This document shows positions 27,401-35,697 of a stretch of 64,000 nucleotides of DNA, in pieces. Every line of letters begins with the position of its first letter. The stretch's first letter is position 1. The DNA is from Amycolatopsis sp. EV170708-02-1 (GTDB lineage Bacteria; Actinomycetota; Actinomycetes; Mycobacteriales; Pseudonocardiaceae), in the NCBI RefSeq assembly GCF_022479115.1, contig NZ_CP092497.1, positions 7,936,001-8,000,000 on the forward strand. The letters are read 5' to 3'. The notes beneath the pieces were generated by a model. It did not search any database. It saw only the letters and a list, made by a program, of their open reading frames with translations, and had not been told where the DNA came from. The position numbers were made by a program, and so were the translations under genes.

Positions 27401-29928
27401 ACGACGGAGAGCTGGGGATCGGGAGCACCTTCTCTGGCCAGCTGACGAACAATCCGCTGCTCACCGATCTTCTCCCCAGCGAGGACGACTGCCTGCCTTG
27501 CGACTTCGATCGCGTTGGCGATTCGCGTGAAGTCCGCGTCCACACGCTGGTAGTAGTGACCGCCAAGTGTGTTGGCATGTCTGGCTTCCGCGGTCGAGAG
27601 ACGTTGCTCGGCCTCTTTCCAACTCACCGCGTCGGCAAGCCGGGACCTGACCTCCTCATCGACCCTGCCGAGCACCGTGCACTCCGCCAACAGCCGCTTG
27701 TCCTCGCGATACGCTCGCCGCAGCTTGCCCAGCCCTTTGTGCACTTTGGCGAACCGCGCGTTCAGACCCGCCAGATCCAGCGCAAGGGCTTCATCACGGA
27801 AGACATCGCGCAGCTCGTCCCTGCGCCGATGGAACTCACGGTGCAACTCGCCTAGCGTGTCGGCCGCCTGAGTCAGCGCGGCCTGCGCAGCCGGGTTGAG
27901 CCAGTCAGCCTCCGGACGGTTCGGCGAATCCGCTAGGGACCCGAGGGCTGCGAGCTCGACCGCACGATCGAGCGACAAACCTTCCTTCGGTAGTCCCAAT
28001 ATCTCTGCCACGTTCCGAGCGTCCGTCCCAAGGGAACCGAGGTCCCCCGAACTGGCACGGAGGAACCGCGCGGCCCCTCGGAGCTGATCGACATCTGCCT
28101 GCTCCGCCACGTTCCAGCGCGGTTCTCGCTCACTCAACGCGGTGAGTGCGCCCTCGAGCTCAGCGGAGTGATCCGGGTCGAGCCCGTCCGCCCCTGGACC
28201 GACCAGTGCGGTCAGGGTGGCCCTTGCATCCGCGTGTTCGGCGGTCAGCTTCGCCAGCTCATCCATCCGAGCCTTGACCGGCTTGAGATCGCGCCTGCTC
28301 AGCCAATCGGCCGGAATAGCGGGACGATCGTCTAGCAGGGTCATGAGCCCGAGCATGCGCTGCCCGTCGCGAGGGCCGGCCGTCCAACCGAGGCCGAGAT
28401 CCTCGTCGACCGCGCCGACCAAGCCCTCGAGAGCGTCCAATGACTGCCGCGCGTCATCGAGCATGCGGACGACTTCGCTGCGCCGAGACGCGGACATGGT
28501 CGTGTCGGCCAAGTCCCGCCAAAGGAAGTCATCACCTCGAACCACCGGCCCCCAGGAACGGCCGAGAGCCGCGGCGGTCTCGACAAGGCGGGTGAACTCA
28601 GACGGTGAGAGCGACGCTCCGAAGCCGACGGGGACGGGCGCCTGAGGCAACGAGGACAAACGTGCGATCGCGCCGAGTACCTGGTGCAGTGAGCGGCCAA
28701 GGGGTTTCCGGACCTCATTCATCGCCTGGGCGTACGAGGCCAGTTCCCCACGTCGCCGTTGCAGGTCCGCACGATCGGTAGCCGAGAACGACCCACTGGC
28801 GGTCGGCCGGAAAGCCAGCGCTCGCCCGAGTTCCGCCGCCACCGCTTTGCGGTTCGCGTCATGACTGTGCAGCTTCAGTGCGAAATCAGCGAGATTCGCT
28901 TTCCTCAGCCGGTCGTATACCACGTCCAGCGCCGCGGCTTTCTCGCTGACGAAAAGCACTGTTCTCCCCGAATGGAGCAGCTCTGCGATGATGTTGGTGA
29001 TCGTCTGACTCTTCCCACTGCCTGGCGGGCCGTCCATGACGAAACTGTGGCCGTCGCGAGCCGCGATCACGCAGCGACGCTGACTCGCATCCGCGTTCAT
29101 CACACTGACGAGTGTTTCCGGCTCGACGTACTGTTCCAGCTGTTCCTCGGGAATAGAGGGAAAATCGAAATCCCCCGCGCTCGGTGCATCCGGCCCCAAA
29201 GCGAGGACCTGAACCATCGGGTTCTCCACCAGCAGGTCCTCGTTCACCTGGAGGTCGCGATACATCGCCTCCTTATGGAAGGTGAAGGTCGTCAGTACCG
29301 CACGCTCAGCCACCGACCAGCCGTGACGTTTCCGGACTAGTCGCTCGACACTACGCATGATCCCGGCGATTCCGACCTCCTCGAACTCCTCCACGGTAGG
29401 GAGCGAGATCCCGAAGTCGGCTTGGAGTTTGACCGCGAGCGCGGGATTGAGCACCGGATCGTCATCAGTACGACGTAGCCTGAAGGGTTCTCGGAGATTT
29501 TCCCGGGATATCGTGACGGGGAGCAGGATGAGCGGACTGACCGCGACGGCGTCATCGTCATCGGACTCGGTCCAGCTCAGCATTCCCAGGCCGAGGTGCA
29601 GCACCCACAAGCCTTTGTCGTCGGACTCCTGCTTCGCCTTGCGCTCGAGCAGCTGCAATGCGCGAAGGATCTGCGCCCGCTGTTTACCGGCGATCACCAA
29701 CTCACCCGGCTTCGGCCGGGGCATCTCCTCTTCCTCGGCGGGCAAGCAGAAACTCCAGTGCCCGGAGCTGCCACGGTTGAGCCTCTCCAACAGTGCTTCA
29801 GGTCCGGGGGTAACCACTTCGAGGGAGGCTGTTTTTGTATGTTTGAAGTACAGGAGCCGGTTCGTGCGCGACATGTTGATGAGTTCATCGCGCTGCTTTT
29901 CCAACCAGGCGCGCACCCGCTTGTCCAT
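24469..29928 (-). CDS. Large SF1 helicase-nuclease fusion (DUF4011/COG1112 type), candidate defence protein
   Basis: The 1,819-residue protein has an N-terminal DUF4011-like domain (about 1-280), Walker A GPPGSGKSQT (300-309, K306), a long alpha-helical insertion (about 380-1090), Walker B VIFDEASQ (DE at 1203-1204), GDQKQLPPS from 1227, then LSWHYRSQHES, ENVQGDERDIIIFS and LNVAITRAQRR, all SF1/Upf1-like motifs. A Vsr/DUF559-like nuclease follows, with E1503, D1529, E1546 and D1548. Two similar C-terminal units of about 75 residues resemble DUF3320. ATG 29928 is chosen for its GGAGGGGG site. Its GC content is lower than its neighbours'. It probably acts on foreign DNA or RNA; this is inferred. 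Confidence 0.88.
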   Translation of the reverse strand: MDKRVRAWLEKQRDELINMSRTNRLLYFKHTKTASLEVVTPGPEALLERLNRGSSGHWSFCLPAEEEEMPRPKPGELVIAGKQRAQILRALQLLERKAKQESDDKGLWVLHLGLGMLSWTESDDDDAVAVSPLILLPVTISRENLREPFRLRRTDDDPVLNPALAVKLQADFGISLPTVEEFEEVGIAGIMRSVERLVRKRHGWSVAERAVLTTFTFHKEAMYRDLQVNEDLLVENPMVQVLALGPDAPSAGDFDFPSIPEEQLEQYVEPETLVSVMNADASQRRCVIAARDGHSFVMDGPPGSGKSQTITNIIAELLHSGRTVLFVSEKAAALDVVYDRLRKANLADFALKLHSHDANRKAVAAELGRALAFRPTASGSFSATDRADLQRRRGELASYAQAMNEVRKPLGRSLHQVLGAIARLSSLPQAPVPVGFGASLSPSEFTRLVETAAALGRSWGPVVRGDDFLWRDLADTTMSASRRSEVVRMLDDARQSLDALEGLVGAVDEDLGLGWTAGPRDGQRMLGLMTLLDDRPAIPADWLSRRDLKPVKARMDELAKLTAEHADARATLTALVGPGADGLDPDHSAELEGALTALSEREPRWNVAEQADVDQLRGAARFLRASSGDLGSLGTDARNVAEILGLPKEGLSLDRAVELAALGSLADSPNRPEADWLNPAAQAALTQAADTLGELHREFHRRRDELRDVFRDEALALDLAGLNARFAKVHKGLGKLRRAYREDKRLLAECTVLGRVDEEVRSRLADAVSWKEAEQRLSTAEARHANTLGGHYYQRVDADFTRIANAIEVARQAVVLAGEKIGEQRIVRQLAREGAPDPQLSVVARRLEEAARAWLDDARVIAGPKTKQLRRTSIDRLLEWVEQVADLLDIVTEVVDRVGGAAGRPVSVPFAVRALRQVVKVRSLRERIEARLEEDRQLLGTGFRGVDTNWESMNEELAWAERVRAHLGGSVRLALAEAVLGTSFTSADIRVRQEAWTKCAARIAGGFTGRQAGVATESLNDDDFEYVRHFLVELADSVGDIDEWAAYATAREKLSEAGLGAVVSFCVERQVEAGQVRSIVERALSESWADDVLKTDAVRLGALRAADRDALVAEFGELDRAQIANASAAVINSCSGRRPNSNLGAAAILQREAQKQRRHMPIRDLLGKAGNVAQLLKPCFMMSPLAVSQYLPAALRFDAVIFDEASQVRPADAINCVYRGRQLVVAGDQKQLPPSNFFATADMVEDDTYDEDQVDEFESLLDLCKAAGALKSLPLSWHYRSQHESLITYSNYRFYDGKLLTFPGATEKAPDVGVELFKVDGVYRRGGARDNPVEAQKVIERVLYHRRHHPGRTLGVVTFSGAQQDAIERELEAQAERFPELAQLPGDDRLHGFFVKSLENVQGDERDIIIFSIGYGPDEHGKFTLNMGPLNKKDGWRRLNVAITRAQRRVEIISSVTPGQFVGNSSADGVRHLRGYLDFALRGVPALALELDDSGGDAESPFEEEVLRSIRSWGYDVVPQVGVAGYRIDLGVRGGESDGTYVLGVECDGAMYHSAKVTRDRDRLRQSVLEGLGWRIHRIWGTAWYRDRQGQEARLRRAIEAALAGEESGDAVVAALPAVPEVEHEEVDFDARPAWVVPYRAVELGAVTSPWQLHQPEARGRLRDLIRAVVQAEGPVHQDRVLRTIREAWGGQRSGPRIKEAFRLAVDEVVRDGFEMDGLGFLRARSKEMNTVRVPGADPVTQRDVKHLPREELRLAVSRLVDEVHSISDDELMSSVARLFGWQRVGPDIRAALEGVVEGLVRAGAMDRSHGHLESRGNA

Positions 29929-30058
29929 ATTCCCCCTCCGGTCCCGTTGTGCCATAGTCGCCCTGACTGGATCATCAGACAACATCTGGAGACGACCTAT
30001 CCCACGTCGGCACTAATGCCGGAAGCGTTAACCGGGGTCATCAAAACGTTGCCACAAC

Positions 30059-30119
30059 CTGTTACTGCCAGTAACAGTTACTTCTGGTAGCATCGATCTG
30101 TGATCGAACGTGTCAAGCG
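30059..30119. repeat. Right direct repeat flanking the helicase-nuclease gene
   Basis: This is the counterpart of 24414-24475. The shared core GTGATCGAACGTGTCAAGCG (30100-30119) is here the real start of the TetR gene. Together the repeats bracket about 5.6 kb containing only the helicase-nuclease gene and its upstream region. Confidence 0.8.
30061..30081. promoter_or_regulatory. Probable TetR operator
   Basis: Two overlapping palindromes are present: GTTACTGCCAGTAAC (30061-30075) and GTAACAGTTAC (30071-30081). They end 18 bases upstream of the TetR GTG start. The second palindrome is kept exactly at 24426-24436 upstream of the AurF-type gene, which suggests one regulator for both promoters. 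Confidence 0.65.
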
Positions 30120-30858
30120 CAACAGCAAGCAGTCGAGCAAGCACCCCACGGCGGGTGAGGCCGACACGGGCGACGCCCGTCGTGACCGCTGGCGCAAGCA
30201 CCGGATCGCCCGCCGCGCGGAGTTCGTCGAGGCCGCCCTGCGCGCGCTCGACACCCACGGGCCGGATCTCGGCATGGAAGACGTCGCCGCCGAAGCGGGC
30301 GTCACGAAGCCAGTGCTGTACAGGCACTTCGACGACAAGGCGGATCTGTACGTCGCGCTCGGGCAGCGCGGTACGGAGATCCTCTTCCAGCGGCTGATCC
30401 CGGCCATCAACTCCGAGCTGGCCCCGGTCCCCCGGATCCGGATGGCGCTCGACTCCTTCTTCAGCGTCATCGAGGAGCACCCCAACCTGTACCGCTTGCT
30501 CGCGCGCGGCGGCCTGCAGGAGAAGGTGGTCGTCAAATCCGACGTCGTCGCCGAGGACAAGGAACTGATCGCCACCGCGCTGACCGCGCTGCTCGGCGAC
30601 TACATGCGGATGTTCAACATGGACTCCGGCGCCGCCGAACCGTGGGCGCACGGCATCGTCGGCATGGTGCAGAGCACCGGTGAATGGTGGCTGGACCGGC
30701 GTTCGATGGGCCGCGACAGTGTCGTCGAGTACCTGACGCAGATCATCTGGGCCGCGATCGACGGCCTCTCCCGGCAGCAGGGCATCGTCATCGACCCGAA
30801 CCTGCCGCTCGAAGAGAACAAGGTCGTCCAAATGCGGAAGGAATCGGAGGCACAGTGA
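30100..30858 (+). CDS. TetR-family regulator
   Basis: This 252-residue regulator has a basic 35-residue N-terminal tail, a helix-turn-helix (RRAEFVEAALRALDTHGPDL, then VAAEAGVTKPVLYRHFDDKADLY) and a C-terminal effector domain. The GTG start lies in the right repeat. It is coupled to DUF4873 by a 4-base overlap. It probably represses itself and the AurF/hydrolase operon, whose operator copy is now 5.6 kb away. Confidence 0.88.
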   Translation: MIERVKRNSKQSSKHPTAGEADTGDARRDRWRKHRIARRAEFVEAALRALDTHGPDLGMEDVAAEAGVTKPVLYRHFDDKADLYVALGQRGTEILFQRLIPAINSELAPVPRIRMALDSFFSVIEEHPNLYRLLARGGLQEKVVVKSDVVAEDKELIATALTALLGDYMRMFNMDSGAAEPWAHGIVGMVQSTGEWWLDRRSMGRDSVVEYLTQIIWAAIDGLSRQQGIVIDPNLPLEENKVVQMRKESEAQ

Positions 30859-31181
30859 GCGAGCACGACGAAGACGGTTACGCCGGCGAAGCGGTCCTCG
30901 TGATCGACGGGACCGAGATCGCGACCACGGTCGACCTGCGGGGCTACTTCCAGCCCATCGACGGGTACTACCGCTGGTACGGCCGCGTCGCCGCCAACGA
31001 GCAGGTGTCCGCGGCCGCGGGCGGCAAGAAGACCGCCGTCGAGATCCGCGCGGGCGAGTACAGCGCGAAGGGCGAACTCTCCGACCCGGACCCGTGGGAC
31101 CGCTACCGCATCATGGGCACCAGCACGCCGCCCTTCCACGTGCCGACCAGCCTCGAAGAGCTGAACGAACTCAACGCCTGA
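30855..31181 (+). CDS. DUF4873 protein
   Basis: This 108-residue protein matches the DUF4873 family (GYAGEAVLVIDGTEIATTVDL, then GYFQPIDGYYRWYGRV). The domain is small, beta-rich and of unknown function; it is often found next to or fused with oxygenases, which fits the AurF-type gene nearby. The GTG start overlaps the TetR stop and has GGAGG upstream. Confidence 0.8.
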   Translation: MSEHDEDGYAGEAVLVIDGTEIATTVDLRGYFQPIDGYYRWYGRVAANEQVSAAAGGKKTAVEIRAGEYSAKGELSDPDPWDRYRIMGTSTPPFHVPTSLEELNELNA

Positions 31182-31190
31182 CCCCAAGCG

Positions 31191-31239
31191 GCTGAAGGGC
31201 GCTTTCCCCGCATCTCATGCGGGGAAAGCGCCCTTCAGC
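31191..31239. terminator. Family D hairpin, perfect 23-bp stem
   Basis: Arms 31191-31213 and 31217-31239 are exact complements around a 3-base loop. A partial second copy follows to about 31260. It lies between convergent ends (DUF4873 and the acyltransferase). No U-tract follows. Confidence 0.75.
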
Positions 31240-31264
31240 GCGTAAGACGAGGGGAAAGTCCCCT

Positions 31265-32545
31265 TCAGCCCCGCCGCTGAGCGGGCACCCGGGCACCGGG
31301 CACCAGGTACTTCGGCCAGCTCGACAGCTTGTTCATCGCCCATTCCAGCGGCCCGCGCCCGATGAACTTCCGCCACAGCACCGCGGCGGTCAGCGCCACC
31401 ACCGAGAACTCGACGAAGTGCAGCACGCTGAAGATCGAATCGCCGTCGCTTTCGTCCCACAGCAGCGCGATCGCCACGAAATGCAGCACGTACGCGCTCA
31501 GCACCCGCCCGCCCAGATCCGAAAGCGGGCGCAGCGCGCGCTCGAACTTCGGCATCAGCAGCTGGCAGCCACCGATCACCGCCGCCGCGATCCCGATCGA
31601 GATCAGCAGGTCGAACGGCGTGTACGAGGTACCCGTCGGCAGCAGTTCCCAGGCCCAGCTGGTGGTCGGCGGGGTGCCGTGGATCCAGGTCTGGTGCAGC
31701 CGCAGGAATTCCGGCGGCGTCATGCCCATCTGCGCCGCGGCCGGCTCCAGCGAGCGGTAGATCGCCTGCATGCCACCGAGCGGTCCGGTCGCGAGCCACG
31801 ACACGAAGTACCCGCCCACGGCGAGGGCCGAACCGCCGAAGAACAGCCGGCGGCACACGCTGCGCGAAGTCAGGTCCATCCGCCCGATCGCCATCCCGGC
31901 GAACACGTACGCCATCAGCGTCAACGCGGGGAACGTGCCGGTCAGGACGAGAACGGTCGCGGCCTTCAGCAGCCCGGTCGAGGTGACGTCGTCCGCGGTC
32001 AGGTCCGGCGCGAAGAAGAGCAGGTCACGGGGAAGCAGCTGCGCCCTGATCAGATGTGAGAGCAGCGGGCCCGCCACGGCGACGACGACCGCCGCGATCG
32101 CGAGCGCCTTCGCGCCCGCTCGCAGCCACGGGATCGCGAAGAGGAAACAAGCCCCGTAATAGGCCAGGATCACCATGTAGCCGGTCTCGAGGCTGGTCAG
32201 CCACAGTCCCAGCGCCACCAGAAGCGGGGCACGGGTCGCCAGTTTGAGCGCGACACGGGTCCGGTCGCGGCCCTCTTTGGGGCGGCGTCCGCCGGACATC
32301 AGCGCGATCGAGACCCCGGCCAGCACCGCGAACAACGCCGCGGAGTGGCCTTCGAACGGTTTGAACAGCACCCCGACGCCGCCTTTGGCCGGATCGGGGC
32401 CGACATGCACCGCGTACATGCCGAGAACGGCCAGGCCGCGGGCGACGTCGATACCGGTCAGCCGCCCAGCGACCCGTTTGCCTTGTTCGGGAACAGTGCG
32501 CACGCCGCCGAGCAGCGCGCGGTCCATCACAGTGACGCCGTCCAC
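31265..32545 (-). CDS. Multi-pass membrane protein, DUF1624/DUF418-like acyltransferase family
   Basis: The 426-residue protein has about ten membrane helices and begins with GRLTGIDVARGLAVLGMYAVHV, the signature of the heparan-alpha-glucosaminide acetyltransferase/DUF418 group. A conserved histidine lies in VGPDPAKGG..FKPFEGHSAALFAV. It may transfer an acyl group to a cell-surface or small molecule, but the substrate is unknown. The start is uncertain: GTG 32545 or ATG 32527, neither with a clear ribosome-binding site. The 114 bases upstream, before DUF3107, contain no gene. Confidence 0.8.
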   Translation of the reverse strand: MDGVTVMDRALLGGVRTVPEQGKRVAGRLTGIDVARGLAVLGMYAVHVGPDPAKGGVGVLFKPFEGHSAALFAVLAGVSIALMSGGRRPKEGRDRTRVALKLATRAPLLVALGLWLTSLETGYMVILAYYGACFLFAIPWLRAGAKALAIAAVVVAVAGPLLSHLIRAQLLPRDLLFFAPDLTADDVTSTGLLKAATVLVLTGTFPALTLMAYVFAGMAIGRMDLTSRSVCRRLFFGGSALAVGGYFVSWLATGPLGGMQAIYRSLEPAAAQMGMTPPEFLRLHQTWIHGTPPTTSWAWELLPTGTSYTPFDLLISIGIAAAVIGGCQLLMPKFERALRPLSDLGGRVLSAYVLHFVAIALLWDESDGDSIFSVLHFVEFSVVALTAAVLWRKFIGRGPLEWAMNKLSSWPKYLVPGARVPAQRRG

Positions 32546-32659
32546 CTCATTTCTCGGCTAGCCCCCTGCCGTCCCCGCCTTAGCGTGACGATCAAATCTG
32601 AGAGCTGGCTGAGACGCGGCGGTGACGCCACTGTGACATCCGACTACAACCCGATCGGG

Positions 32660-32890
32660 TTAGTCACCAACGGCGAAGCCGACCTTGCGAACATCCGACG
32701 GCGCGATCTCGACGTAGGCGATCCGGTCGGTGGGCACGATGTACTTACGGCCCTTTTCGTCGTCGAGGCGGAAGATCCCGTCGCCGGCCCTCAAGGCGTT
32801 CGCGACCAGTTCCTCGACCTCGTCGGGCGACTGGCTGCTGGACACCACGAGCTCCCGCGGCGTGTCCTTGATGCCGATCTTGACCTCCAC
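32660..32890 (-). CDS. DUF3107 protein, TB9.4-like
   Basis: This 76-residue protein matches DUF3107 (VKIGIKDTPRELVVSSSQSP near the start, then KGRKYIVPTDRIAYVEIA). The M. tuberculosis homologue TB9.4 (Rv3208A) occupies the equivalent place. The function is unknown. The ATG start follows GGAGGTC on the coding strand. It resumes the conserved block interrupted after the TetR gene at 18670. Confidence 0.88.
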   Translation of the reverse strand: MEVKIGIKDTPRELVVSSSQSPDEVEELVANALRAGDGIFRLDDEKGRKYIVPTDRIAYVEIAPSDVRKVGFAVGD

Positions 32891-32949
32891 GTGGGACCTC
32901 CGCTTGAAAGTTCGAAATTACTGGTGCGCCAAGGCTAGCCGAAGTGACC

Positions 32950-33603
32950 TCAGCCCAGCCCCAGCACCTGCATGCGCTTGGTGTGCCCCTGCTGCAACCG
33001 GCGGAACAGCGCGGCGATTCCCGAAAGGTCGCCCGAACCCTCGACGATCAGCTCGGCAAGCCCGTCCCGCTCGGCGACGACGTACTGGGCCTGCGTCAAC
33101 GCCTCGCCCAGCAGGCGGCGGCCCCACAGCGCGAGCTTGTCGCGCGCCTTCGGGTCGGCCTCGATACCGGCCGCGACTTCGCGTTCGGCGAACGCCGAAT
33201 GCCCCGTGTCGGCGAGCACGGTGAGCACCAGATCCTTGGTCTCGGGGTCGAGCCAGCTGGCCATCTCGCGGTAGAGGTCCGCGGCGAGCCCGTCGCCGAC
33301 GTAGGCCTTCACGAGGGACTCGAGCCAGGAGCGCGGCGCCGTGGAGGCGTGCCAAGCGTCGATGTGCCCGACGAAGGGCCGCATCGCGTCCTCGATCGCG
33401 ACGCCGTGCGCCCCGAGGTGCTTGGTGAGCAGGTCGTAGTGCCCGATCTCGGCGGCCGCCATCGACGCCAGCGCGGCCCGGCCGGACAGCGTCGGCGCGG
33501 TGCGCGCGTCCTCGGCCATGCGATCGAATGCGGACAATTCCCCATAGGCGAGTACGCCGAGCAAATCGACTACGCCTTCACTGATCTGCTTTGCCTCGGT
33601 CAC
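32950..33603 (-). CDS. Ferritin-like fold protein, Rv3210c-like
   Basis: This 217-residue helical protein has ferritin-like metal-site residues spread over a four-helix bundle ([18 protein letters not shown], then [11 protein letters not shown], later [11 protein letters not shown]). Related proteins are annotated as ferritin-like or tRNA hydroxylase-like; its function is unproven. GTG 33603 (VTEAKQIS) is used as start; GTG 33627 adds eight residues and neither has a strong ribosome-binding site. Confidence 0.78.
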   Translation of the reverse strand: MTEAKQISEGVVDLLGVLAYGELSAFDRMAEDARTAPTLSGRAALASMAAAEIGHYDLLTKHLGAHGVAIEDAMRPFVGHIDAWHASTAPRSWLESLVKAYVGDGLAADLYREMASWLDPETKDLVLTVLADTGHSAFAEREVAAGIEADPKARDKLALWGRRLLGEALTQAQYVVAERDGLAELIVEGSGDLSGIAALFRRLQQGHTKRMQVLGLG

Positions 33604-33937
33604 GGCGGAAAGGGTATCGCCGAACACACCCGCACGGACCGGAAGAGACCGATCCCACCTTCGTCGGCGCGGCGGGGGCTATCGAAAAACCGCAGATCAG
33701 GTAGACTGGCCGCCGGATACGACGGATCTTCCGTCCCGGATCGGGACGCCGCTGCGGCTGAAGGACAGCCGGTGTGGCCCCGGTCAGCGCAAGAATGATG
33801 TGCGTGCACGCCATCCTGCGGCATTCCCACGAAGGGCCGCTCCAGCGCCAGTAGCGCGGAGCCCGAGCGAAATTTCGTGGTCGAGTGTCGATCGGTGACC
33901 AGGGCAGTGCGCGCTGGTCACGAGAGAGGCGAGCACC
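33604..33937. other. Divergent intergenic region with long helicase leader
   Basis: No gene is visible in these 334 bases. TAGACT at about 33703-33708 could be a -10 element for the helicase, which would give a leader of over 200 bases. Long structured leaders are common for DEAD-box helicase genes, but I recognise no known RNA family here. Confidence 0.35.
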
Positions 33938-35662
33938 CTGACCACGAACGAAATCACAACCGAAGAGAACACCACCACCGGCGTCCCGGAGGCCGTCGCG
34001 CTGGAGCACAGCGAGACAGGCCCGGCCGCGCTGGACACCTCACACCCGCTGCAGGCGGGCGCACCGGTGGAACCCGAATCCCCCACCTTCGCCTCCTTCG
34101 GCGTCAAGCCGGAGATCGTGAAGGCCCTCGGCGAGGCCGGGATCGAGCGCACCTTCGCCATCCAGGCGCTGACGCTGCCGCTGGCCATGGCCGGCGACGA
34201 CCTGATCGGCCAGGCCCGCACCGGTATGGGCAAGACGCTGGGCTTCGGCGTCCCGCTGCTGCACCGCGTCGAGGTCCCCGGCGACGGCACCCCGCAGGTG
34301 CTGGTCGTCGTCCCGACCCGTGAGCTGTGCATCCAGGTCGCGAACGACCTCAAGGGCGCGGGCAAGCACCTCGGCATCCGCACGCTGGCCATCTACGGCG
34401 GCCGCCCGTACGAGCCGCAGATCGAGGCGCTCCGCAAGGGCGTCGACGTCGTCATCGGCACGCCCGGCCGCCTGCTGGACCTGGCCGAGCAGCAGCACCT
34501 GGTGCTCGGCAAGATCCGCGGCCTGGTGCTGGACGAGGCCGACGAAATGCTCGACCTGGGCTTCCTGCCCGACATCGAGCGCATCCTGCGGATGGTCCCG
34601 GACGCGCGCCAGACGATGCTGTTCTCGGCGACCATGCCGGGGCCGATCATCACGCTGGCCCGCACGTTCCTGAACCAGCCGACGCACATCCGCGCCGAGG
34701 AGAACGACGCCGGCGCCATCCACGAGCGCACCACCCAGTTCGTCTACCGGGCGCACTCGATGGACAAGCCCGAACTGATCGCCCGCGCGCTGCAGGCCGA
34801 GGGCCGTGGCCTGACGATGATCTTCACCCGCACCAAGCGCACCGCGCAGAAGGTCGCCGACGATCTGGTCGAGCGCGGCTTCGCGGCCGCCGCCGTGCAC
34901 GGTGACCTGGGCCAGGGCGCCCGTGAGCAGGCGCTGCGCGCGTTCCGCTCCGGCAAGGTCGACGTGCTGGTCGCCACCGATGTCGCCGCCCGCGGTATCG
35001 ACATCGACGACGTCACGCACGTGATCAACTACCAGACGCCGGAGGACGAGAAGACCTACGTCCACCGCATCGGCCGCACCGGCCGCGCAGGGCGCACCGG
35101 CGTCGCGATCACCCTCGTCGACTGGGACGAGGAGCCGCGCTGGAAGCTGATCTCCGACACCCTGGGCCTCGACAAGCCCGAGCCGGTCGAGACGTACTCG
35201 TCGTCGAAGCACCTGTTCAGCGACCTCGGCATCCCCGAGGGCACCACCGGGCGCCTGCCGCTGTCGAAGCGGACCCGCGCCGGTCTTTCGGCCGAGGTCG
35301 AAGAGGACCTTGGCGGCAAGCGCCGTGGCCGTGGCCAGGGCCCGAAGGAAGAAGAAGCCCCCCGTAAGCGCAACCGCGCGCCGCGCAAGCGGACCCGCGG
35401 CGGGGCGAACGCGGCCGCCAAGATCGAGGCCGCCGACGCCGCGGCGAGCGCTTCCGCGGACAGCGCCGAAAGCCAGAGCGAGGCCGCGTCGGAGGGCCGC
35501 ACGCGGACCCGTCGCCGCAGCCGTGGTGCCGCGAAGCCGAGCCCCGAGGTCAGCGGCCCGGCGGTCGAGAAGGAGGCGGGCGACAGCGCCGAGCGTCCGG
35601 CTCGCCGACGCCGCCGTCGCCGTCCGTCGGCGACTTCTGATACACCTGCGTCGGCAGACTGA
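33938..35662 (+). CDS. DEAD-box RNA helicase, RhlE-like, probable CTG start
   Basis: The protein has all DEAD-box motifs: ARTGMGKT, VVPTRELCIQVA, GTPGRLLDL, VLDEADEMLDLGF, SAT, TDVAARGIDI and HRIGRTGRAGR. A long basic Arg/Lys/Ala-rich tail follows and probably binds RNA. The frame contains no ATG or GTG between an in-frame stop at 33896 and GTG 34067. CTG 33938 (LTTNEITTEEN) has GAGAGAGG 8 bases upstream, whereas GTG 34067 has none, so a CTG start adding 43 acidic residues is favoured. It remodels RNA, possibly in cold adaptation or ribosome assembly. Confidence 0.9.
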   Translation: MTTNEITTEENTTTGVPEAVALEHSETGPAALDTSHPLQAGAPVEPESPTFASFGVKPEIVKALGEAGIERTFAIQALTLPLAMAGDDLIGQARTGMGKTLGFGVPLLHRVEVPGDGTPQVLVVVPTRELCIQVANDLKGAGKHLGIRTLAIYGGRPYEPQIEALRKGVDVVIGTPGRLLDLAEQQHLVLGKIRGLVLDEADEMLDLGFLPDIERILRMVPDARQTMLFSATMPGPIITLARTFLNQPTHIRAEENDAGAIHERTTQFVYRAHSMDKPELIARALQAEGRGLTMIFTRTKRTAQKVADDLVERGFAAAAVHGDLGQGAREQALRAFRSGKVDVLVATDVAARGIDIDDVTHVINYQTPEDEKTYVHRIGRTGRAGRTGVAITLVDWDEEPRWKLISDTLGLDKPEPVETYSSSKHLFSDLGIPEGTTGRLPLSKRTRAGLSAEVEEDLGGKRRGRGQGPKEEEAPRKRNRAPRKRTRGGANAAAKIEAADAAASASADSAESQSEAASEGRTRTRRRSRGAAKPSPEVSGPAVEKEAGDSAERPARRRRRRRPSATSDTPASAD

Positions 35663-35697
35663 GCTTTCAGACCGCGGACGTGGGGAGCTAGGGGCAC

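Noticed and set aside
24414..30119. Insertion sequence or integrative element
   Set aside because: No transposase, integrase, terminal inverted repeats or tRNA target; only the helicase-nuclease gene is inside.
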